Part shown: piece by piece, positions 35,663-42,776 of the stretch
How positions within the stretch are numbered: the first letter of the stretch is position 1
Layout of the letters: every line of letters starts with the position of its first letter
NCBI RefSeq assembly: GCF_000374165.1
Contig: NZ_KB893772.1
Span: 1-64,000, forward strand
Direction: 5' to 3'
Length of the DNA stretch: 64,000 nucleotides
From: Parafrankia elaeagni
GTDB lineage: Bacteria; Actinomycetota; Actinomycetes; Frankiales; Frankiaceae
Translations under genes and position numbers: made by a program
Notes under the pieces: model-generated
Seen by the model: only the letters and a program-made list of their open reading frames with translations
Told to the model about the DNA's origin: nothing
Database searches by the model: none

Positions 35663-36496
35663 CTAACGGGCGGGTCGCTGGGCCCGCGCCGAGAAGACCG
35701 GGACGAACATGGTGGGGCGTTCGACGGCGGCGTCCAGCTCGGTGAACGCCTTCTCCCACCGGGCGACGTCGTCGGCGTCGACGAGGCCGGCGGCCGTCAT
35801 CGCGGGGACGGCAGCCCAGGCCGGCGGACGCAGACCGGGCGGCGGATCGATGATGCTGTACCAGCCCCGCTGGTGCACGCTCGTCAGGCCGGCGGCGCGC
35901 AGAAGACCGGCGAGACGCAGGCCGACGGACAGGTCGTTGCCCTTCGCCGCATGAAAGCTCCGGTAGCGGTCGTCGAGCTCGACCAGCGCCGCCACCGCCG
36001 GAGGGTCGCCGACCAGGCGTATCGCGGACGCCTCGATGTCGAGCAGGTACACCCAGCCGCCGGGCTTGGCCAGGGTGGCGAGGTGGTCGACGATCGCCTG
36101 CTCCCGGCCGCCGTTGTGGGCGAGCACGTGGCGCATCATGACGGTGTCATAGCTGCCGGCGGGTAGGCCGCTGGCCTCGGCGGAGCCCTCCGAGAGCACC
36201 ACGTTGCCGGTCTCGGCGCCGGCGACGACCTGGCGGCCCAGGGCGAGCGCGGCCGGGTCACGGTCCACCGCGTGCACCGTGCCGGCCGGGGTGACCGCGG
36301 CCGCGAGGGTCACCGCGATCGCGGCCGGGCCGCAGCCGACGTCGGCGACCCGCGCGCCGGGGACGACCCCGGCCGCGGCCCATTCGGCCGCCTCGTCCTC
36401 GCGCGCCTGCGCGGCCATGATCTGGTAGCGCGCCAGCTCCTGAGGGCTCAGGGCCAGGGCGTAGCCGTTGCCGGGTTCCGGGGTGCGATCAGTCAC
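35663..36496 (-). CDS. class I SAM-dependent methyltransferase
   Basis: 277-residue protein with the Rossmann-type methyltransferase core: motif I VADVGCGPAAIAVTLA, HAVDRDPAALALG (acidic residue for SAM ribose), and a hinge PAGSYDTVMMRHVLAHN. It resembles UbiE/Methyltransf_25-type enzymes; the acceptor is unknown. GTG 36496 gives MTDRTPEPG and lies 6 nt after a TAGTTT hexamer. It is monocistronic and convergent with the acyl-CoA operon. Confidence 0.85.
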   Translation of the reverse strand: MTDRTPEPGNGYALALSPQELARYQIMAAQAREDEAAEWAAAGVVPGARVADVGCGPAAIAVTLAAAVTPAGTVHAVDRDPAALALGRQVVAGAETGNVVLSEGSAEASGLPAGSYDTVMMRHVLAHNGGREQAIVDHLATLAKPGGWVYLLDIEASAIRLVGDPPAVAALVELDDRYRSFHAAKGNDLSVGLRLAGLLRAAGLTSVHQRGWYSIIDPPPGLRPPAWAAVPAMTAAGLVDADDVARWEKAFTELDAAVERPTMFVPVFSARAQRPAR

Positions 36497-36502
36497 GCGG
36501 CG

Positions 36503-36508
36503 AAACTA
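36503..36508 (-). promoter_or_regulatory. -10 hexamer for leaderless methyltransferase gene
   Basis: TAGTTT on the minus strand, 6 nt before GTG 36496, no ribosome site. Confidence 0.4.
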
Positions 36509-36735
36509 CGCCGAGGCATCGCCGTACGCGTCGCGTAGTCGGCCTGCTGTCACCGTCACGGGGGCGTGCGGCGTTACCCGACGGCCTGTCGACTCGCCTC
36601 CCTGACAACTGAGTGCCGATCGCTGTCGGCAACGCGTCTGGGCTGTGGTGCTTCGTGATGTTCTGGCTAGGCTGGCGCGGTCTTGGTGATGGTCGGGGGA
36701 CGGGGCGGTGGATCCGCTCTGGGACAGGGTGTGAC

Positions 36736-39180
36736 GTGATCATCCGGCGTGAGCGGGTGCAGCGGGCGCTGCCCGGCTATGTGGTGGGTAGGCAGTTGGG
36801 GGCGGGGGCGTTCGGGCTGGTGCTTGCAGGGCGGCATCGCAAGCTGCGCCGTCCGGTGGCGATCAAGGTGCTGGAGGCGGAGGGCCCCGAGGGGGCGACG
36901 CTGGACTTCGTCGCCGAGGCGCAGGTGCTGGCCGGGTTCGATCATCCGCATGTGGTGCGGGCTTTCGACTATGTCGAGGCCGAGGGGCTGTGCCTGGTGG
37001 TGATGGAGCTGCTTCCCGGGGGGACGCTGTCGCGGCGCTGGCAGGGGATGAGCGGGGAGCAGGCGTGCGCGGTCGGGCTGGCGGTGGCGGTGGCGTTGGA
37101 ACACACGCATGCCCGCGGGGTTCTGCATCGGGATATCAAGGCCGACAATATTCTGTTCGCCGCTGACGGCACGGTGAAGGTCAGTGACTTCGGGATCGCG
37201 AAGCTGTTCGATGGCACCGCGGCGACGGCGAGCGGTCGGGCGGGGACCCCGATGTACATGGCGCCGGAGCAGATCGAGGGTGGGCGGCTGGGACCGGCGA
37301 CCGATCTGTATGCGTTGGGTGTGGTGCTGTACCGGCTTCTGACGGGTACCGCTCCGTTCGATCCGAACCAGTCGGTGCAGACGCTGTGGCGTCAGCATCT
37401 GACCGAGCCTCCTCCGCCGATGGTCGGGGTGCCTCCCTTGGTCGCGTCGGTGGTACGGCGTGCGCTTGCGAAGGACCCGGCGCACCGGCATCCCGATGCT
37501 GCCGGGTTTGCGGTGGATCTGGCCGAGGCTGCCACGGACAGCTACGGCCCGGGCTGGACCAGTCGGGCAGGGCTGCCGCTGCACCTCGACGAGACGGTGC
37601 GCCGCGCGGCTGATCATCCGCTCGACGCGAACGCCAGCAGGCGACCGCAGGGTTCGCCGGCCGCGGGCAGGGCAGGTGTGCGCAGAGCCCGCCGCGGGCT
37701 CAGCCTGAGAAGTCCGTGGGTCGTGGCATTGCTGGCCTCGGTGATGGTGCTGGCTGTGGTGGGGGCGGTCGTCTGGCCCTTCGGGAATGCGCCGTCGCTC
37801 GGGCGGGTGGAGATATCTCGGCGGCTGGCCGCCGAGTCGTCAAGAATCGCGGCCGAGCAACCGGACCTCGCCCGGCGACTGGCGATCGCCGCCTACCGCA
37901 CCGCTCCTACCTCTCAAGCCCGCAGTAGTGTCCTGATGTTACTCACCTCCACCCACCAGTCACTGCCCATAGACCTGATCGGCTCTAATGATCTGAAGTT
38001 TAGCCCGGACGGGAATCTGCTGGCCACGAGCGGCGTCGACATCAATAATAACAGTGTAGTCCAGCTATGGGATACGACTGCTCGCGGAGACGACGCCAGT
38101 CCTCTTGTAACTTTTTTTGCTCCCGGTGCGGTCCGTTCCCATTTGGCTTTCAGTCCGGATGGGAAACTGCTGGCCGCTGGTGGCTCTGATAACACCTTCG
38201 AGGTGTGGGATACCGGCGCCCGTGGCGAGGTCGTCCAGCCGTTGACCAGTTTTGTGGGTTCCACCGATGGTCTATTGAAAATAGTCTTCAGCCCGGACGG
38301 GAATCTGTTGGCTACCGGTAACACGATCACTGCTGCCACGAGTGTTGCTGGAATCAGGATATGGGACGCCACTGTGCGTGGTCGCGTCACTCAACCTCTG
38401 GCTACACTCGCTACACCGGACGCATATATGAACTTTGCCTTCAGTCCGGACGGGAAGGTGCTGGCCACCGGCGGCTACGAAAACGTCCAGCTGTGGGATG
38501 TAGCCGGTCGCAGTGATGTTACCCGGCCATCTGCAACATTTGGAGAATCTCACAATTCTGTCGAAATTCAGTTCAGTCCGGATGGAAAGCTACTCGCATC
38601 CGGTGGCGCGGACGGCACCACGCAGGTGTGGGATGCTGGAGCGCGTGGACAAAGTATTGCTGCCATAGCCACCTTCGTAAGTCCCGCCCTCCCCGCTGAA
38701 GGTTTCGGGCAAGCCGGATTTGTGCAATTCAGTCCGAACGGTGGTCTACTGGCTGTAACTAATTCTGGTAACACGATCCAGCTATGGGATACCACGGTTC
38801 GTGGCAAGTTTTTTCGGCCGATCTCCACTCTCGTCGGTCACACCAGCTTTGTAACCGACATAGCGTTCAGTCCGGATGGTATGTTGCTGGTTTCCGGCAG
38901 TGAAGACGGCAGTAGTCGGATATGGGATACCGCCGTCCGCGGTACGAGCGCGCAATCAGTCGCCACGCTCGTCAGTCTCGCCGGTGAGGTCTCCGGCGTG
39001 GCATTTAGTCCAGACGATCTCCTGCTGGCTGTTGGCGGCTTTGGGCGTGGCGCCTGGTATTGGGATATAAATGCTGATCGTCTCGTGAGGAACGCCTGCG
39101 TGGAGCCCTCGAATCGGCTTGGTGAGGAGGAGTGGAAGAATGTGCTAGCCGATGCTCCGTATCATGCACCCTGTCCATGA
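36736..39180 (+). CDS. receptor-type Ser/Thr kinase with WD40 repeats
   Basis: 814-residue paralogue of the NHL kinases: RRERVQRALPGYVVGRQLG, LGAGAFGLVL, Lys44, HRDIKADN with Asp133, SDFGIAK, PMYMAPEQ. A transmembrane helix at about 326-350 is followed not by NHL repeats but by a helical segment (AAEQPDLARRLAIAAYRTAP) and eight WD40-type units built on FSPDG.LLA.G and LWDT. That helical segment plus WD40 is typical of actinobacterial STAND/WD40 proteins, so the sensor half looks grafted. From about 37850 to the stop the DNA is clearly lower in GC, with many AT-ending codons (e.g. AATAATAACAGTGTAGTCC), unlike the kinase half. TAGGCT at 36668-36673 may be its -10. Confidence 0.9.
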   Translation: MIIRRERVQRALPGYVVGRQLGAGAFGLVLAGRHRKLRRPVAIKVLEAEGPEGATLDFVAEAQVLAGFDHPHVVRAFDYVEAEGLCLVVMELLPGGTLSRRWQGMSGEQACAVGLAVAVALEHTHARGVLHRDIKADNILFAADGTVKVSDFGIAKLFDGTAATASGRAGTPMYMAPEQIEGGRLGPATDLYALGVVLYRLLTGTAPFDPNQSVQTLWRQHLTEPPPPMVGVPPLVASVVRRALAKDPAHRHPDAAGFAVDLAEAATDSYGPGWTSRAGLPLHLDETVRRAADHPLDANASRRPQGSPAAGRAGVRRARRGLSLRSPWVVALLASVMVLAVVGAVVWPFGNAPSLGRVEISRRLAAESSRIAAEQPDLARRLAIAAYRTAPTSQARSSVLMLLTSTHQSLPIDLIGSNDLKFSPDGNLLATSGVDINNNSVVQLWDTTARGDDASPLVTFFAPGAVRSHLAFSPDGKLLAAGGSDNTFEVWDTGARGEVVQPLTSFVGSTDGLLKIVFSPDGNLLATGNTITAATSVAGIRIWDATVRGRVTQPLATLATPDAYMNFAFSPDGKVLATGGYENVQLWDVAGRSDVTRPSATFGESHNSVEIQFSPDGKLLASGGADGTTQVWDAGARGQSIAAIATFVSPALPAEGFGQAGFVQFSPNGGLLAVTNSGNTIQLWDTTVRGKFFRPISTLVGHTSFVTDIAFSPDGMLLVSGSEDGSSRIWDTAVRGTSAQSVATLVSLAGEVSGVAFSPDDLLLAVGGFGRGAWYWDINADRLVRNACVEPSNRLGEEEWKNVLADAPYHAPCP

Positions 39181-39278
39181 ACCCCAGTTATCGGCGCCGG
39201 TAGATCCGCGCGATATCGGGACTTCTGACCTCGCGATTTCCATAGGCTGCGGGGGATTGCGTCGCCTGAGTGCGATGA

Positions 39279-40052
39279 TCATTGGTCGTCGTCGGCCTGC
39301 TTGGCAGAGATGGTTTCCGGTCGGGTGGCGATGATGGCCAGGGCTTCGCGGATCCTGGCCTCGGTGGCGGTCTTGGTGATGCCCAGGGTGGTCAGCGGGC
39401 CTGCGCCGTCCTCCACTTCCAGCAGGGCCAGCAGGACGTGCTCGGTGCCGACGAAGGTGTGGTCCAGCCGCAGCGCCTCGCGGAAGGTGAGCTCGAGAGC
39501 CTTCTTGGCGGCGGCGTCGAACGGCACCAGGGCGGGGAGGTCGTCGACGCGCGGTGGCAGGGCGGCGGTGACGGCTGCGCGCACGGTGTCGTGGGCCACG
39601 CCCTGGGAGGCGATCATGGCCGCGCCGAGGCCGGTGGGGTCGGCGAGCAGGCCGAGGGTGAGGTGACCGGGAGTGATCTCGGCGTTGCCGGCGGCGCGGG
39701 CCGCGTTCTGGGCGGCGATCACGGCGTTGCGGGCCCGCGGGGTGTAGCGGTTGAAGCCCTGTGAGGAGTCGAGGCTGGAGGGCTCGCCGGGCTCTCGGGG
39801 CACGAACCGCTTCTGCGCGGCCTGCTTCGTCACGCCCATGCTGCGGCCGATCTCCGTCCAGGACGCACCGGAGCGGCGGGCCTGGTCGACGAAGTGGCCG
39901 ATGAGGTGGTCGGCGACGTCGCCGAGGTGGTCGGCGACCAGGACGGCGCCGGAGAGCTGGTTGAGAGCGTCGCTGTGGGTCTTCTTGATCGCGGCGATCA
40001 GGTCGTCGAGGCGGACGTCGTTGGTCAGGGTGGTGGGGTCCACGGAACTCAT
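39279..40052 (-). CDS. HTH plus Clp-N domain protein, autoregulated
   Basis: 257-residue protein. Residues about 20-85 include an HTH-like segment (SGASWTEIGRSMGVTKQAAQKRF); residues about 95-245 hold two Clp_N repeats (FNRYTPRARNAVIAAQNAAR ... HLTLGLLADPTGLG and ALRLDHTFVGTEHVLLALLEVEDG) as in the substrate-binding N-domain of ClpA/C. There is no ATPase domain. Such proteins may sense protein damage or Clp substrates and act as regulators. Its start codon sits directly behind two mirror-image 17-bp palindromes containing the promoter elements, strongly suggesting autorepression. Confidence 0.82.
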   Translation of the reverse strand: MSSVDPTTLTNDVRLDDLIAAIKKTHSDALNQLSGAVLVADHLGDVADHLIGHFVDQARRSGASWTEIGRSMGVTKQAAQKRFVPREPGEPSSLDSSQGFNRYTPRARNAVIAAQNAARAAGNAEITPGHLTLGLLADPTGLGAAMIASQGVAHDTVRAAVTAALPPRVDDLPALVPFDAAAKKALELTFREALRLDHTFVGTEHVLLALLEVEDGAGPLTTLGITKTATEARIREALAIIATRPETISAKQADDDQ

Positions 40053-40055
40053 GCC

Positions 40056-40101
40056 GTCAACCCTAGGTTGACGATGCAGATCTCGTCAACCTAGGGTTGA
40101 C
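40056..40101 (-). promoter_or_regulatory. twin palindromic operator enclosing a leaderless promoter
   Basis: On the minus strand GTCAACCCTAGGTTGAC (40101-40085), a 12-bp spacer, then GTCAACCTAGGGTTGAC (40072-40056), which is the exact inverse complement of the first. A TTGACG -35 (40089-40084) lies in the distal box and a TAGGGT -10 (40065-40060) in the proximal box, 18 bp apart, and ATG 40052 is 7 nt after the -10. Confidence 0.75.
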
Positions 40102-40107
40102 GCTGTG

Positions 40108-40953
40108 TCAGTCGGTGGTGCGGCGGCGGTAGAGGGTGACCGCCAGCGGAGCGGTCACCGCGAGGATCGCCGCCGACCACAGCAGGGCGGCGACGACGGG
40201 GTGCTGCATCGGCCAGGCGTCCGAGGCGGCGGACGGGTTCGGGTTGCCGAACAGCTCCCGCATGGCCGCTGTCAGCGCGCTGACCGGGTTCCACTCGGCG
40301 ATCGTGCGCACCACCGCCGGCATGCCCGCGGTGGGCACCATCGCGTTGGAGACGATCGCCAGCGGGAACAGCACGACCAGCGCGACCGACTGGGCGCTCT
40401 CCGCCCCCTGGCTGACCAGGCCGAGGCAGGCGGTCGCCCAGGCCAGCGCGTAGCTGAACAGCAGTGGCAGTGCGAGCGCGGCGACGAACCGGGCCGGTGA
40501 GGTGTCCGGCCGCCAGCCGATCGCGAGCCCGGTGAGCAGCACGATCGACATGCAGACCAGCGCCGCGAGCAGGTCGGACAGCGAGCGGCCGACCAGCACG
40601 GCGGCCCGCCAGATCGGCAGGGTGCGGAACCGGTCGACGGCTCCGGTGCGCAGGTCGTTGCTGAGCCCGACCGCGGTGCCCATCGCCGAGGTGGTGAGGT
40701 TCAGCGCGATCAGGCCGGGGATGGCGAAGTCCTGGTAGGAGCCGCCGGTGACGGACACCCCGCTGCCGAGGACGTAGACGAACAACAGCGTGAACAGCAC
40801 CGGCTGCACGGTGATGTCGGACAGCGCCAGCGGCTCGCGGGCGACGTGCACGAGGTTGCGCCGGGTCAGCACGGCGACGTCCCGCGCCGCCCCGCGGACG
40901 GGGCCCGCGCCGGTTCCACCGGTGGCCGGGCGGGCGACGGTGAGTGTGGACAT
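40108..40953 (-). CDS. ABC-2 type exporter permease (DrrB-like)
   Basis: 281-residue integral membrane protein with six predicted helices and the ABC-2 pattern: NLVHVAREPLALSDITVQPVLFTLLFVYVLG near the N-terminus and AESAQSVALVVLFPLAIVSNAMVP in the conserved central region. DrrB-like permeases export antibiotics or lipids with a DrrA ATPase. Its ATG shares one base with the stop of the ATPase gene (TGATG), so the two are translationally coupled. Controlled with the ATPase from the divergent TetR operator. Confidence 0.9.
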   Translation of the reverse strand: MSTLTVARPATGGTGAGPVRGAARDVAVLTRRNLVHVAREPLALSDITVQPVLFTLLFVYVLGSGVSVTGGSYQDFAIPGLIALNLTTSAMGTAVGLSNDLRTGAVDRFRTLPIWRAAVLVGRSLSDLLAALVCMSIVLLTGLAIGWRPDTSPARFVAALALPLLFSYALAWATACLGLVSQGAESAQSVALVVLFPLAIVSNAMVPTAGMPAVVRTIAEWNPVSALTAAMRELFGNPNPSAASDAWPMQHPVVAALLWSAAILAVTAPLAVTLYRRRTTD

Positions 40954-41993
40954 CAGGCCACCCCCACCGGGTCGCCGGCGCGGTCGGACCTGTCGCGGTC
41001 GGACCTGTCGCGGTCGGACCTGTCGCGGTCGGTGTCACCGGCCCGCCCGTCGCCGCCCGCACCGGTGCGGGCGGTGGGCGTCCCGGTGAGGGCGAAGAAG
41101 ACGTCGTCGAGCGACGGTGGGCGCACGGCGACGTCGTCGACGAGGGCGCCGACGGCGTCGAGGGCCCGAATGACCTCGGTGGCCACCCCGGCCCCGGCCC
41201 GGACCGCCCCGCGCAGGTGCCGGCCGTCGCCGCCGACGTCGACCCGGCCCTCGACGAGCAGACCGAGCGCGGCGGCCGCCTCGGTGTGCGGGCGGCTGAG
41301 GGTGACCTCCAGGCGGTGCCCGCCGGTCGCGGCCTTCAGCTCCCGGGCGGTACCGCGGGCGACGACCCGGCCGTGGTCGATCACGGCGATGCGGTCGGCG
41401 AGGGTGTCGACCTCCTCCAGGTACTGGGTGGTCAGCAGGATCGTCGTGCCGGCCGCGACGAGCTCGCGGACCACCTCCCACATCCGTGCCCGGCTGGTCG
41501 GGTCGAGCCCGGTGGTCGGCTCGTCGAGGAAGAGCACGGCCGGCTGGCCCACCAGACTGGCCGCGAGGTCCAGGCGGCGGCGCATGCCGCCGGAGTAGCC
41601 CTTCACCACCCGGTCGGCGGCGTCGGTGAGGTCGAAGCGCTCCAGCAGCTCGTCGGCGCGGTCGGCGGCGGGCCGCCGCCGCAGCCCGCTGAGCTCGGCC
41701 ACCATCCGCAGGTTGTGCCGGCCGGTCAGCGCCAGGTCGAGCGTCGCGTCCTGCGCCGTCACGCCGATGCGGCGCCGGACCTCGCCCGCCTGGGTGACGA
41801 CGTCGAACCCGGCGACGGTGGCGTGGCCGGCGTCGGGGCGGGCGAGGGTGGTCAGGATGCGCACCGCGGTGCTCTTGCCCGCGCCGTTCGGGCCGAGGAC
41901 GCCGAGGACCGTGCCCGCGGGAACGCTCAGGTCGACCCCCGCCAGTGCCTGGGTGTCGCCATAGCGTTTCGTGAGGCCGACAGCCTCGATCAT
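40953..41993 (-). CDS. ABC exporter ATP-binding protein (DrrA-like)
   Basis: 346-residue ATPase: Walker A GPNGAGKST, signature YSGGMRRRLDLAASL, Walker B VLFLDEPTTGLDP, H-loop LLTTQYLEE, and a C-terminal DrrA-type domain (PSLDDVFFALTG). The last 40 residues end in a repetitive DRDRS tail encoded by three exact 15-bp repeats. ATG 41993 is used; the frame is open to 42092, across the operator, so longer starts (e.g. GTG 42005) are unlikely. Likely substrate: a hydrophobic drug or natural product, regulated by the adjacent TetR. Confidence 0.9.
   Translation of the reverse strand: MIEAVGLTKRYGDTQALAGVDLSVPAGTVLGVLGPNGAGKSTAVRILTTLARPDAGHATVAGFDVVTQAGEVRRRIGVTAQDATLDLALTGRHNLRMVAELSGLRRRPAADRADELLERFDLTDAADRVVKGYSGGMRRRLDLAASLVGQPAVLFLDEPTTGLDPTSRARMWEVVRELVAAGTTILLTTQYLEEVDTLADRIAVIDHGRVVARGTARELKAATGGHRLEVTLSRPHTEAAAALGLLVEGRVDVGGDGRHLRGAVRAGAGVATEVIRALDAVGALVDDVAVRPPSLDDVFFALTGTPTARTGAGGDGRAGDTDRDRSDRDRSDRDRSDRAGDPVGVA
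40982..41032. repeat. 15-bp tandem repeat in the ATPase C-terminus
   Basis: GGTCGGACCTGTCGC three times exactly (40982-40996, 40997-41011, 41012-41026) plus a partial fourth. In frame it encodes repeated DRDRS on the minus strand, so length change by unit would stay in frame. Confidence 0.85.
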
Positions 41994-42034
41994 GGTGTCG
42001 CCCACAGGAAGCTCCGCTTCTTCAATAACTTGCC

Positions 42035-42070
42035 GGCAGGTAAGATATTGCTTACCTGCCGCAAGGTAAG
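42035..42070. promoter_or_regulatory. overlapping TetR operators between exporter and regulator
   Basis: GGCAGGTAAG-ATATTG-CTTACCTGCC (42035-42060) is a perfect 10-bp-arm palindrome; its right arm is reused in a second palindrome CTTACCT-GCCGCA-AGGTAAG (42051-42070). The three GGTAAG half-sites lie between divergent genes at 41993 and 42107. Confidence 0.7.
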
Positions 42071-42093
42071 CAACATCGCCGAGTCCCGTCAAG

Positions 42094-42099
42094 TAGGTT
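42094..42099 (+). promoter_or_regulatory. -10 hexamer for leaderless tetR
   Basis: TAGGTT, 7 nt before ATG 42107, no ribosome site. Confidence 0.4.
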
Positions 42100-42106
42100 C
42101 AGGATC

Positions 42107-42727
42107 ATGCCCAGACCGCCCGCCCCCGTCGAAGGCGAGAAGAGCACCCGCGAACGGATCCTCGACGTGGCTCTGGAGCTGTTCACCCACGCCGGCTACG
42201 AGGCCGTGTCGCTGCGCGAGATCGCGCAGCGGATGAACTTCACGAAGGCGGCCCTGTACTACCACTTCTCCAGCAAGGACGACATCCTGCTGGCGCTGCA
42301 CCTGCGCCTGCACGAGCTCGGCCGGGCCGGTTTCGAGGACCTCGAGGCGGACCTCGCCGATCCCGACCGCTGGCCGGCCGCGTTCGACCTGATCGTCGCC
42401 ACGATGCTGGCGAACCGGACGCTGTTCCTGTTCCACCTGCGCAACCACAGCGCGGTGGAGCGGCTGGGGCCGCATCATGACAATGCCGAGCACGCCGACC
42501 TGCGGGAACGGCTGCGGTCGATCCTCGCCGACGAGACCGTCCCGATCGAGCTGCGGGTGCGGCTGACCTGCGCCCTGGGGGCGATCGTGGGCGGGTTCGT
42601 GCTCGGCGGTGAGGTGTTCGCCGGGCTGAGCGATGACGACCTCGGCCGGATGGTGCGCGCGGCCATCGGTGATCTGACCGGTGCTCCGGCCCGCGTCTCG
42701 GCCGAGCCGCCCGCTGGCGGTGGGTGA
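42107..42727 (+). CDS. TetR-family repressor of the DrrAB-like exporter
   Basis: 206-residue regulator: STRERILDVALELFTHAGYE, HTH AVSLREIAQRMNFTKAALYYHFSSKDD, and a C-terminal helical ligand domain. It is transcribed divergently from the ABC exporter, with palindromic operators in the 113-bp gap, the classic layout for a drug-responsive TetR that represses both its own gene and the pump. The mRNA appears leaderless. Confidence 0.9.
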   Translation: MPRPPAPVEGEKSTRERILDVALELFTHAGYEAVSLREIAQRMNFTKAALYYHFSSKDDILLALHLRLHELGRAGFEDLEADLADPDRWPAAFDLIVATMLANRTLFLFHLRNHSAVERLGPHHDNAEHADLRERLRSILADETVPIELRVRLTCALGAIVGGFVLGGEVFAGLSDDDLGRMVRAAIGDLTGAPARVSAEPPAGGG

Positions 42728-42776
42728 GCACGCAATCGGCGGCGGGTGACCGCCCGGCAGTGCGATGATCGTGACC

